A DNA stretch of 15,605 bases from JANWYT01 sp046719465 (GTDB lineage Bacteria; Chloroflexota; Anaerolineae; Aggregatilineales; Phototrophicaceae): contig JBDNCV010000089.1 in assembly GCA_046719465.1 (NCBI GenBank), forward strand, positions 1 to 15,605, written 5' to 3'. A program made the position numbers and the translations under genes. Positions 1 through 7,291 of this stretch are shown piece by piece. The notes below the pieces were generated by a model. That model was not told the origin of the DNA and searched no databases. It saw only the letters and a list, made by a program, of their open reading frames with translations. The number at the start of each line of letters is the position of its first letter. Within the stretch, counting starts at the first letter, position 1.

Positions 1-91
1 GCAGCGCAGCAGGCGGGGTGGTGATGAACACACACCCGCCGAGGAGCGCAGCAAGCAGCAGGCTAGCAGCCGTTCGCCAGATGTTCATCAT
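1..91 (-). CDS. Putative lipoprotein, N-terminal part only (runs off the left edge)
   Basis: Read leftwards from tandem ATG codons at 91 and 88, this frame stays open to the window edge. It encodes about 30 residues beginning MMNIWRTAASLLLAALLGGC, followed by VFITTPPAAL. This is a textbook lipoprotein signal peptide: a short N-region with one Arg, a hydrophobic core of about 10 residues, and the lipobox LGGC with Cys20 as the lipidation site. A Thr/Pro-rich stretch follows. The start lies inside the last 29 bases of mltG in another frame, so translation is probably coupled to mltG as the last visible gene of the alaS operon. No strong Shine-Dalgarno is visible. The mature function cannot be told from this piece. 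The chance that a random frame gives such a signal peptide is low but not zero. Confidence 0.6.
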   Translation of the reverse strand, partial: MMNIWRTAASLLLAALLGGCVFITTPPAAL

Positions 92-1166
92 AGGTCACGG
101 CGAAGTTGTGGTACATCGAGCCGTCGCAGCGGGCGCGGAAGTAATAATAGGGCGTCGTCTCGGGGTAGATAGTCGCGAGCAGGGCGCTGCGCGATGGGTT
201 GGCAATCGGCCCGGGGGGCAGGCCATTGATGCGATACGTGTTGTAAGGTGAGACCACGTTTTGATAGTCTGCTTGAGTGATCTGGGGCCACCATGAGCCG
301 CGGCTGCCGTTGAGGCCGTATTGCACGGTGGGATCAGCTTGAAGGGGCATGCCGATGGCAAGGCGGTTCAAGTAAACACTGGCGATGCGGGCATTTTCAT
401 CCGGCCAAACTGACTCACGCTCCACAATGCTCGCAAGCGTTACAATATCGCGGATGCTCATCCCTTTCGCGTTAATTGCTGCTAGATCCGCGGGTTGAAG
501 TTGGTCTAAGAATGCTTCTACAAATGTATCCCTTAGTTGTGCCGCACTAATGTCGGGTGAGAGGTTGTAGGTGTTGGGGGCCATGAAACCCTCTAATGTA
601 ACCCCAAGCGGCAGCTGGAGCTGCTGGCGCAAGTCAGGGCGGAGCAGCGCGGCGTCCGCAGTGGCAGCGAGGAATTCATCCCCACTGAAGGCGAAACGCG
701 GGTCAGCGTCAATGGCTGCGGCAATCTCCTCTAGGCGCCAGCCCTCTGCCACGCGGAAGGTGATGCTGCTGTTGCGGCTGTCGATGATGGTCGTGGCAAT
801 TTGAGGGATCGTCTGCGAGGGGTTGAGGAAGTAAGTGGTCGCTTGGATGCGCGTGTCGAGGCCTTCTACTCGTAAGTAGCTGACAAACAAATCAGCGTCG
901 CGGATCAAGCCGAGCTGCTCGAGTCGTCGGGCGATGGTGATGGGCGTCTCGCCGGGGACGATGGTGAAGCGCACGAGGGTGGTGCTTGCGCCGGCGGGGG
1001 TGTTTAGCTCCTCTTGCCGCGATGCGAGTTGAATGCGCAGCAAGGTAGTCTGGAGGCCTCCGCTCAGGTTGCCGCCTGTGAGGATGAATACAGCGCCGAA
1101 GGCGATCACCCCGCATGCCACCAGCAAGCCACCGAGCAGCAGCGCAAATTGAACAAAACGCAGCAT
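63..1166 (-). CDS. mltG: Endolytic murein transglycosylase MltG (YceG-like)
   Basis: MltG cleaves nascent peptidoglycan glycan strands at the outer face of the membrane and is thought to set their length. I place the start at 1166 (367 aa), not at the upstream in-frame codon at 1199, because AGAGAGG sits 8 nt before this ATG. The upstream codon lies inside ruvX and would put charged residues before the membrane segment. In order: one N-terminal membrane helix (about 4-29), a LysM-like subdomain (RFTIVPGETPITIARRLEQL, about 67-86), then the YceG catalytic domain. The catalytic glutamate lies in ASIVERE (about Glu249), followed by NRL-IGMPLQADPTVQYG and the family hallmark NGLPPGPIANPS. The length is normal for the family. 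The gene starts 5 bp after the ruvX stop. The ruvX-mltG neighbourhood is also seen in Firmicutes. Confidence 0.95.
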   Translation of the reverse strand: MLRFVQFALLLGGLLVACGVIAFGAVFILTGGNLSGGLQTTLLRIQLASRQEELNTPAGASTTLVRFTIVPGETPITIARRLEQLGLIRDADLFVSYLRVEGLDTRIQATTYFLNPSQTIPQIATTIIDSRNSSITFRVAEGWRLEEIAAAIDADPRFAFSGDEFLAATADAALLRPDLRQQLQLPLGVTLEGFMAPNTYNLSPDISAAQLRDTFVEAFLDQLQPADLAAINAKGMSIRDIVTLASIVERESVWPDENARIASVYLNRLAIGMPLQADPTVQYGLNGSRGSWWPQITQADYQNVVSPYNTYRINGLPPGPIANPSRSALLATIYPETTPYYYFRARCDGSMYHNFAVTYDEHLANGC

Positions 1167-1171
1167 GCGAT

Positions 1172-1621
1172 TTACCTCTCTTGATCGAGCGTGGGCCAAG
1201 ACGCGAGGCCATCACGCACAGCATCGAGAAAACTTTGCAGCATCAAACGCGCTGCGAGATCGTCAACAGGGGCGCGCATGGGGCGCTTGAGCGCGCGCGA
1301 CAAGGCTTGCGCATCGTGACTAGTGAGGGTTTCATCCCACTCTACGACAGGCAGATGAGTTGTCTGACGGTAGCGCTCGATCCACAGCCGCACTCTATCA
1401 GCTTGGGTATACGTACCCTCTGGTGCATCACCCAGAGGCACACCGACGACGACCCCCACCACGCCTTCTTGGACTGCTGCTCGATTGATATACGCGAAAT
1501 CAGCCGCGCGGGTTGTGCGTTTGAGGATGCTCAACTCACGGGCGATGAGACCGCTGGCGTCGCTCACGGCAAGGCCAATGCGTGCAAGGCCATGATCGAT
1601 CCCCAGCAAGCGCCCCTTCAT
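1172..1621 (-). CDS. ruvX: RuvX/YqgF-family Holliday junction resolvase-like nuclease
   Basis: This 149-aa protein belongs to the RNase H-fold YqgF/RuvX family. Members are described as Holliday junction resolvases in some bacteria and as acting in 16S rRNA 5' maturation in E. coli, so the in vivo role is not settled by sequence. The N-terminal strand motif LGIDHGLARIGLAVSD holds Asp9. The mid-region DETLTS holds Glu97. The C-terminal VDDLAARLMLQSFLD holds the third acidic residue (about Asp120). Together these are the expected RNase H-like metal-binding set. The usual Lys-Arg of the first motif is Ala-Arg here. The start codon overlaps the stop of the preceding gene as ATGA, and the mltG start follows 5 bp after the stop, so all three are very likely co-translated from the alaS transcript. 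Confidence 0.94.
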   Translation of the reverse strand: MKGRLLGIDHGLARIGLAVSDASGLIARELSILKRTTRAADFAYINRAAVQEGVVGVVVGVPLGDAPEGTYTQADRVRLWIERYRQTTHLPVVEWDETLTSHDAQALSRALKRPMRAPVDDLAARLMLQSFLDAVRDGLASWPTLDQER

Positions 1622-3165
1622 TGATGCACCGTCGCAATCGTGATGCGGATCGGCAGCAGTGGCAAGTGTGTCATACTCTCGGGGCTGAGGGCGAAGGTGG
1701 GGGCAACGTCAGTGTTAACCGTGGCAGATGCCATGATGATCGCCCGTGCTTCATCAAGCGTCTTGCCTGCGAGTCGCTCGGCAAGCCGGGTCGTGTCGAC
1801 TGTGGCATTGACCTGCATTTGCGCTGTGGCTTCAAAGACGATCTCGTCGCTGGTTACGCTGATGACCGCGCCGCGCTCATAGGTGAACGTGTCTGCCAGC
1901 AGCACTTTGCCAGCAGGCTTGCGGCTTGAGAGGCGCGCAAACATCACCTGACGAGTGAAACGATCGTCGATGACGACGGCCTCGACAACGGCGCGCATGT
2001 CAAGCGTGAGGCTGGGTGTCACAGCACCAATCTCGTGGCTGAAGCGTGTCCAGTCGGCGCGTTCTTCGACGATGCGGATCGTCTCGATCACGATCACTTG
2101 AGAATCTCCAAGCGATTGGCGGATTTCCTCGAAGGCGCTGCTTTGGAGCTGTACACGCACCAGCGTGAGCAGACGCTCACGATCCGCCTGAGTGACTGTC
2201 GTAAATTGACGATTTTCTCCGCCGGTGGTCGCTGTCTCATTAGTGACCGTTACGGCGGCGGCCAGCTCACCTTGAACGATGGAGATCGACCCCGGGGGTA
2301 AATTGCCGCGCTCGCCCGCGCTTTCAGGGATTGCTTCGATCGCCACGTCCTGCCGCTGACCAACGCCCCCGCGTAGGCTCACCTCGTTGATGGTGCGGAA
2401 GAACACTGGGTCAAACCCGGTGGTAGAAACCTGCGTGCCAGCGCGGATCACAATGGGGCTGAGCGTCTGATTGGTGAATGTGACGACGCCGATGGCAGGG
2501 GTATTGCCGAGCGTGGATGCGCCTGTCGTCGGAACTGTGCCGCTGGTCTGCACCTCGACGCGCAGCCTTGTTGCAGGGATGCGCCCTGCTTCCACGTCGA
2601 CGTCGGGCTGTGCCGGCGAGGCAGTGATTGTCTCTGTGGTTTCGATCTGACCACTGGTAAGGGTGATGGTCACGGTTGCGCTTGGGACGACGGCATAGAC
2701 TGTGCCCCCGACCACAACACACAGCACCACGACCACCACCAAGCGCGTGATAAGGTTCAGCAGTGGATGAAGTCCACGCTGTGAGCGGCGCACACGGCTC
2801 GCCACTTCGATGAGTTCATCTGGTGTGGGTTCAGTCTCTGGACGATGGTGGCGCTGGGTAAAAATCTTGGGGCGCAAACGCTTCCAGCGTGCCCCCTCAG
2901 CAGCGCCGATAGTCTCAAACGTGCTGATGCCGAGGTCGCGCGCGTGGTTGATCACGTTCTTGTCGTGGGTGACAAAGGCAATCTGCAAGTTGCGGCGGCG
3001 TGCCTCGCGCTGTACCAGCACGATATCCAGCTTCCGTGTGAGCGCAGTGCCGCGCTCTGGCCAGACGAGCAGCACTTTGCGCCCACGGATGAACGACAGA
3101 CGATCTCTCAGATGTACGATGTCGTCGTTCGGCTCCAGCTGGATATACTCTGGCCGATCCGTCAT
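1618..3165 (-). CDS. Membrane-anchored protein with baseplate J-like domain
   Basis: A 515-aa protein of unknown function with three visible parts. Residues 1-100 form a soluble, alternating strand/helix region (RKVLLVWP, LQIAFVTHD, GISTFETI) that looks Rossmann-like and should lie in the cytoplasm. Residues about 139-160 are a single Val-rich membrane helix, preceded by Arg/His-rich sequence. The rest, predicted outside, is beta-rich and Thr/Val-rich. Its centre (about 222-310; TPAIGVVTFTNQT, VIRAGTQVSTTG, then GERGNLPPGSIS) resembles the Baseplate_J/gp47 fold of phage tails. No phage genes are nearby, so this is a cellular protein. It sits between alaS (3 bp gap) and ruvX (ATGA overlap), in an operon ending with a cell-wall enzyme, so an envelope role is a reasonable guess. 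No clear Shine-Dalgarno precedes the start, and coupling to alaS is likely. Confidence 0.82.
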   Translation of the reverse strand: MTDRPEYIQLEPNDDIVHLRDRLSFIRGRKVLLVWPERGTALTRKLDIVLVQREARRRNLQIAFVTHDKNVINHARDLGISTFETIGAAEGARWKRLRPKIFTQRHHRPETEPTPDELIEVASRVRRSQRGLHPLLNLITRLVVVVVLCVVVGGTVYAVVPSATVTITLTSGQIETTETITASPAQPDVDVEAGRIPATRLRVEVQTSGTVPTTGASTLGNTPAIGVVTFTNQTLSPIVIRAGTQVSTTGFDPVFFRTINEVSLRGGVGQRQDVAIEAIPESAGERGNLPPGSISIVQGELAAAVTVTNETATTGGENRQFTTVTQADRERLLTLVRVQLQSSAFEEIRQSLGDSQVIVIETIRIVEERADWTRFSHEIGAVTPSLTLDMRAVVEAVVIDDRFTRQVMFARLSSRKPAGKVLLADTFTYERGAVISVTSDEIVFEATAQMQVNATVDTTRLAERLAGKTLDEARAIIMASATVNTDVAPTFALSPESMTHLPLLPIRITIATVHQ

Positions 3166-3168
3166 GCG

Positions 3169-5856
3169 CTAGCTTCGCAGCAGCTCGTGAGCCTTTTGGA
3201 GAGCGGCGGGCAGCGCGGAAACATCCTTACCGCCTGCCACCGCGAGATTCGGGCGACCACCACCGCTGCCACCCACGACAGCGGCGATAGGCTTGATCAA
3301 GTCACCGGCTTTGAGGCCGTCTTTGGTCAAATCGTCGGTTAGCGCGACGAGGATCGAGGGTGCGCCGTTCACTTCTGCGGCCAGCACCAGCGCGCCGCGC
3401 TCCTTGACGTGGTTGCGGAACCAATCGGCCATCTCGCGCATGGTGTCGGTGTTCACGTCTGCGACTTGGGTGATGAGGGTCTTGCGCCCGTTGACCACTT
3501 CGACTTGCTGGATGAGCTGTTCGAATTGCAGGCGAGCAAGGCGTGATTGCAGGGCGCTCACTTGTTTGCGAGCGCTGCTCAACTCCTCTTGCAGCGCGAC
3601 AATTTTTTGTGGGTGGGCGCTGCCCCCCAGCAGGGCGGCCAGCTGCTGCATCTGTTCTTGCTGCTGCTGCAGATATCTGATGGCTTCGTGGCCGGTCAGC
3701 GCTTCAACACGGCGGATGCCCGCGCTCACGCTGGATTCTGCGGTGAGGATGAACACGCCGATCTCGGCAGTCTCTGCCACGTGAACGCCGCCGCACAGTT
3801 CGTAGCTGTAGCGGTTTGCGCCGCTGCTGATGGCCACTGTGCGGACGACATCACCGTATTTCTCACCGAACAGGGCCATGGCCCCTTCGCGGCGCGCCTC
3901 ATCGAGCGATTTGATTGCGGTGGTGACGCGATAATTCTTCAGGATAATCTCGTTCACTTCACGCTCGATGCTGCGCAGCGCCTCCGGGCTGACCTTGCGA
4001 TCATAGGAGAAGTCGAAGCGCAGGCGATCAGGAGCAACCAGCGAGCCGCGCTGTTCGACGCTCGTTCCAAGTTGGTTGCGCAGCGCTGCGTGAAGCAGGT
4101 GAGTTGCTGTATGGTTGCGCGTGATGTCTGCGCGGCGCTCGGTGTCGAGGATGGCCGTGACGCGCGCGCCCACTTGGGGCTGACCCTCCACCACTTCACC
4201 CACGTGGACGATCAGACCGGTCACAGGACGTTTCATCGTCTCAACTTGAATGGCAAAGTTCTCACCGCGCACGATGCCTGTGTCGCTCACTTGACCGCCC
4301 GATTCCACGTAGAAGTTGGTCGCTTTCAACACGACTTCCACACGGTCGCCCACGATGGCGCTCTGCACTTGTTGACCGTCTACCACGATGGCGAGCAGCT
4401 CAGTCTCAACAGGTGATGGATCGTAGGGCGTGTACGTCACCCCTTGATCGGGGAGCATCCCCTGCTGCTTGAGCCGATTGAGCAGCGCGGTGTAGGCCTC
4501 CACGTTTTCGATGGTGCCCATGGCCTGCCCACCACCGCTGATGAGTGAATGCCGCTCCTCGGCTTGGGCGAAGCCTGCCTCATCGACGTGGTAGCCGCGT
4601 TCTTCCGCGATGTCTTTGGTGACTTGCATCGGCAGGCCGAGCGTCGCCTTGAGGAAGAATGCGTCTTCACCGCTCAGCGTGCCGTTGGCGGGCAAGCGGT
4701 TGAGCATCTCATCGAGCGCGTTCAAACCCACCTCAAGGGTCATCAGGAAGCGGCGTTCTTCGGTCAGAATCACGCTGCGGATGAGATCGGCTTTTTCGAC
4801 CAATTCAGTGTAGTGGTGACCCATCACGTCGATGACGGCCTGCGCAACCTGATACAAGAACGGCTCATGGAATCCGAGTTTACGACCAAAGCGCGCGGCG
4901 CGGCGCAGCACCAAGCGGCACACTGCTTCGCGCCCCTTTGCGCCCGGGTTCACGCCATCGGCGATGAGGAACACTGCTGCCCGAATGTGATCTGCAATCA
5001 CGCGGTAGGGGACGTAGTTGGCCTCGACCTCTGCATCGCTCTGACCCGTGAGCGCTTGAGTTGCGCGTATAATCGGCATGAACAGGTCGGTGGCGTAGTT
5101 GTTGTCCTTGTTTTGTAGGATCATCACCATGCGTTCGAGGCCCATGCCGGTATCGACGCAAGGGTTTGGCAGCGGTTCGTCGAATGCGCCGCTGTTGGTG
5201 GGGTCGGGGGCGCGGCGGTTGAACTGCATAAAGACGAGGTTCCAGAACTCGAGCAGGCGATCTTCGTCGTTTTGCAGCGAAGCTACAATCGTATCTTCAC
5301 CCAGTTCTGGATGGTTATCCCAGAAGATTTCACTGCACGGGCCGCAGGGGCCTGTCTCGGCCATTTGCCAGAAGTTGGTCTTGGCTCCCATGCGGGCGAC
5401 GCGCGTCGGCGGCAGGCCGATGTCCTCCGTCCAGATGCGATAGGCTTCGTCGTCGCGCTCAAAGACGGTCACTGCGAGGCGGTCTGCCGGCATGCCAAAC
5501 CCCTCAGTGATTAGCTCCCATGCGTAGCGGATGGCTTCGCGTTTGAAGTAATCGCCAAAGCTGAAGTTGCCCATCATCTCAAAGAAAGTGTGATGCCGCG
5601 GGGATGGGCCGACGTTGTCAAGGTCGTTGTGCTTGCCGCTCACGCGCATCGATTTCTGCGCGGTGGTAGCGCGCTTGTAGTCGCGTACATCTGTTCCTAG
5701 GAACACGTCCTTAAACTGCACCATGCCGCTGTTGGCGAACAGCAGGGTAGGGTCATTGGCAGGAACCAGCGAGCTAGAGGCGACATGTTTGTGGCCGTTG
5801 TTGATGAAGTACTGAAGAAACATCTGCCGCACTTCAGCGCTGGTCATAGGTTTCAT
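3169..5856 (-). CDS. alaS: Alanine--tRNA ligase
   Basis: AlaRS charges tRNA-Ala in the cytoplasm and clears mischarged Ser/Gly. The full 895-aa form is present. The class II catalytic core has FANSGMVQFK (40-49), SGKHNDLDNVG (73-83), RHHTFFEMMGNFSFGDYFK (87-105), TGPCGPCSEI (168-177) and DTGMGLER (235-242). The editing domain carries the zinc set HTATH (His582, His586) and CGGVH (Cys688, His692). A Gln-rich coiled-coil linker (about 728-785) follows. The C-Ala domain has GGSGGGRPN (862-870) and AGGKD. RVSGKH replaces the more common RAGGKH, and FFLKATLGLP replaces the usual LYDTYGFP-like segment. Both variants fit Chloroflexota-like enzymes. AAGGAAG lies about 9 nt before the chosen ATG; an ATG three codons later is an alternative. 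It is the first gene of the operon and has its own promoter. Confidence 0.98.
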   Translation of the reverse strand: MKPMTSAEVRQMFLQYFINNGHKHVASSSLVPANDPTLLFANSGMVQFKDVFLGTDVRDYKRATTAQKSMRVSGKHNDLDNVGPSPRHHTFFEMMGNFSFGDYFKREAIRYAWELITEGFGMPADRLAVTVFERDDEAYRIWTEDIGLPPTRVARMGAKTNFWQMAETGPCGPCSEIFWDNHPELGEDTIVASLQNDEDRLLEFWNLVFMQFNRRAPDPTNSGAFDEPLPNPCVDTGMGLERMVMILQNKDNNYATDLFMPIIRATQALTGQSDAEVEANYVPYRVIADHIRAAVFLIADGVNPGAKGREAVCRLVLRRAARFGRKLGFHEPFLYQVAQAVIDVMGHHYTELVEKADLIRSVILTEERRFLMTLEVGLNALDEMLNRLPANGTLSGEDAFFLKATLGLPMQVTKDIAEERGYHVDEAGFAQAEERHSLISGGGQAMGTIENVEAYTALLNRLKQQGMLPDQGVTYTPYDPSPVETELLAIVVDGQQVQSAIVGDRVEVVLKATNFYVESGGQVSDTGIVRGENFAIQVETMKRPVTGLIVHVGEVVEGQPQVGARVTAILDTERRADITRNHTATHLLHAALRNQLGTSVEQRGSLVAPDRLRFDFSYDRKVSPEALRSIEREVNEIILKNYRVTTAIKSLDEARREGAMALFGEKYGDVVRTVAISSGANRYSYELCGGVHVAETAEIGVFILTAESSVSAGIRRVEALTGHEAIRYLQQQQEQMQQLAALLGGSAHPQKIVALQEELSSARKQVSALQSRLARLQFEQLIQQVEVVNGRKTLITQVADVNTDTMREMADWFRNHVKERGALVLAAEVNGAPSILVALTDDLTKDGLKAGDLIKPIAAVVGGSGGGRPNLAVAGGKDVSALPAALQKAHELLRS

Positions 5857-5913
5857 CGGTGAGGGCTTCCTTCGTGGTCTTGATTGGGCTGAGAAAAGAC
5901 GCTTTCAGCAAAA

Positions 5914-5943
5914 ATTATAGCGACGCGCACAAGAGATGAACAA
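5914..5943 (-). promoter_or_regulatory. Predicted alaS operon promoter
   Basis: On the minus strand a perfect -10 TATAAT lies at 5919-5914. A weak -35 can be read as TGTTCA (17-bp spacer) or TTGTTC (18-bp spacer) at 5943-5937. Transcription would start near 5907, giving a leader of about 50 nt. That is too short for a T-box. The -35 region is the same DNA used by the divergent tyrS promoter. Confidence 0.5.
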
Positions 5944-5965
5944 GGGCGCATCCGTATGCTATACT
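5937..5965 (+). promoter_or_regulatory. Predicted tyrS promoter with extended -10
   Basis: A -35 TGAACA (5937-5942, 4 of 6 consensus) lies 17 bp before TATACT (5960-5965). The -10 is extended by TG at 5957-5958 (TGcTATACT). Predicted initiation near 5972 lies downstream of the ATG at 5956, which argues for the later tyrS start at 6010. The -35 overlaps that of alaS on the other strand. Confidence 0.6.
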
Positions 5966-5976
5966 TCGCGCGAAGT
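5963..5976. promoter_or_regulatory. Perfect 14-bp palindrome at the tyrS start site
   Basis: ACTTCGCGCGAAGT reads identically on both strands with no mismatch. It begins inside the -10 hexamer and covers the predicted first transcribed bases. It could be an operator for a dimeric repressor, or form part of a small 5' stem in the tyrS leader. No function is proven, and chance is possible for a 7-bp half-site. Confidence 0.35.
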
Positions 5977-6009
5977 TTAAAGCACACCAGCACACTGGAT
6001 TTCAAGCGT

Positions 6010-7254
6010 ATGGCCAGCATAGAAGAACAAGTAGAAGTGTTAATGAGCGGCACCGAGTACGGCGACCCACAGATCCGCGAAGAAATGCGCCGGGCACTGC
6101 ACGATCGGCTGATTGAAGCTGAGCAGGAGGGACGTGCTCTGCGGGTCTACTGTGGGTATGACCCGCGCACGGCTGATCTGCACCTCGGCCACACGATCAC
6201 GATGCGCAAACTGCGCCAATTTCAGGACTTTGGCCATGACGTCACGTTCTTAATCGGCACGTTCACCAGCACAATCGGCGACCCCAGCGACAAGGACAGC
6301 GCCCGCGACCAATTGACGCTCCAACGTGTGGAGGAGAATGCGCGAACCTATGCCGAGCAAGCGTTCAAAATTCTTGACCCTGAGAAAACGCGCGTTCGAC
6401 GCAACGACGAGTGGCTGGCCCCACTGGATTTTGCCGACATCATTCGACTAGCCAGCAACTTTACTGTGCAGCAGTTCCTCGTGCGCGAGAACTTCGCCAA
6501 GCGGCTGGAGGCTGGTCAGCCGATTTACCTGCATGAGTTCTTCTACGCGCTGATGCAGGCGTATGACGCAGTGGCACAGGAGGCCGATGTTCAGGTTGGT
6601 GGGCAGGATCAGTTGTTCAACATCCTCGTCGCTGGGCGCAAGCTGCAACAGGCGCTGGGCCAGAAACCGCAGATCGCCATCATCATGGGCGAGAGCCTGC
6701 CGGGAACAGACGGCAGCATGAAGATGAGTAAGAGCACAGGCAATCACATCCCGCTGCTGAGCGAACCTTGGGACATGTTCGGCAAGATCATGAGCATCCC
6801 TGACCATGCGATGCCGCTGTTCTTCAAGTTGATCTTGGGCTGGTCGCCGCAGCAGATGCAGGAACTGCAAGACGGGCTGTCGAATGGAACGCGCCACCCG
6901 AACGAGACGAAGATGCTGCTGGCGCGCGAGATCGTGACGATTTTTCACGATCATGAAGCTGCTGAGGCGGCTCAGAAGCGCTGGGATGAGGTGTTCCGCA
7001 GTGGGAGCCGTGACGCAGTGCCCGATGATATCCCGCAGCATGTGCTGACTGAGCCGCGCCGCGTTGTCGACCTTTTGCGCGATCTGAAGATGGTCAGCAG
7101 CGGCAGTGAGGCCAAGACACTGGTTCAGAATGGAGGAATTCGCGTCAACGGTGTGGCGATTGAAGACGCACTGCGCGTGATTGCGCCGACCGAGCTGCCG
7201 GTCGTGCTGCAAGTGGGCAAGCGTAAGTTTGTACGATTGGTCAATCGTGAGTGA
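6010..7254 (+). CDS. tyrS: Tyrosine--tRNA ligase
   Basis: TyrRS activates tyrosine and charges tRNA-Tyr. Starting at 6010 gives 414 aa beginning MASIEEQVEVLM. An in-frame ATG at 5956 adds 18 residues, but it lies within the predicted promoter, so I reject it. Class I motifs are clear: YCGYDPRTADLHLGH (HIGH signature HLGH, 58-61), the Tyr-site region QAYDAVAQEADVQVGGQDQ (about 183-201), and MKMSKSTGN (KMSKS, 238-242). The intact KMSKS, rather than KFGKT, places it in the TyrZ-like clade. Residues about 350-412 form a C-terminal S4 RNA-binding domain (EAKTLVQNGGIRVNGV). The segment GTFTSTIGDPSDKDSARDQ is an uncommon version of the family motif. It stands alone between a divergent alaS operon and a terminator. 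Confidence 0.97.
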   Translation: MASIEEQVEVLMSGTEYGDPQIREEMRRALHDRLIEAEQEGRALRVYCGYDPRTADLHLGHTITMRKLRQFQDFGHDVTFLIGTFTSTIGDPSDKDSARDQLTLQRVEENARTYAEQAFKILDPEKTRVRRNDEWLAPLDFADIIRLASNFTVQQFLVRENFAKRLEAGQPIYLHEFFYALMQAYDAVAQEADVQVGGQDQLFNILVAGRKLQQALGQKPQIAIIMGESLPGTDGSMKMSKSTGNHIPLLSEPWDMFGKIMSIPDHAMPLFFKLILGWSPQQMQELQDGLSNGTRHPNETKMLLAREIVTIFHDHEAAEAAQKRWDEVFRSGSRDAVPDDIPQHVLTEPRRVVDLLRDLKMVSSGSEAKTLVQNGGIRVNGVAIEDALRVIAPTELPVVLQVGKRKFVRLVNRE

Positions 7255-7255
7255 C

Positions 7256-7283
7256 AAAAAGCCCCGTCACTGCGGGGCTTTTT
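7256..7283. terminator. Bidirectional intrinsic terminator between tyrS and the cNMP-binding gene
   Basis: The arm AAAAAGCCCCG (7256-7266) and its exact complement CGGGGCTTTTT (7273-7283) enclose a 6-nt loop. The stem ends in a run of five Ts on either strand. It begins right after the tyrS stop and lies 8 bp from the stop of the convergent gene, so it can end transcription from both sides. Confidence 0.92.
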
Positions 7284-7291
7284 GGGTGGAA

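Noticed and set aside
1618..3165. Prophage or phage tail island suggested by the baseplate-J-like domain
   Set aside because: Neighbours are alaS, ruvX and mltG in a tight operon. There are no other tail, capsid or integrase genes, and the protein has a membrane helix, unlike virion baseplate proteins.
3659..3674. CTG/CAG triplet run as a repeat element
   Set aside because: It encodes the Gln-rich coiled-coil linker of AlaRS. Only a few triplets are present and they are explained by coding.
3547..4416. Long plus-strand open frame (289 codons) opposite alaS
   Set aside because: It lies wholly within the conserved alaS coding frame, has Cys/His/Gln-rich low-quality composition and no recognisable domain. 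It is a GC-driven antisense shadow.
5857..6009. T-box leader for alaS or tyrS
   Set aside because: The predicted leaders are about 50 and 38 nt, far too short for a T-box, and the T-box consensus sequence is absent.
6448..7257. Minus-strand open frame (269 codons) opposite tyrS
   Set aside because: tyrS is certain from its motifs. The antisense product is His/Gln/Leu-rich with no family features, and it crosses the terminator side without a promoter.
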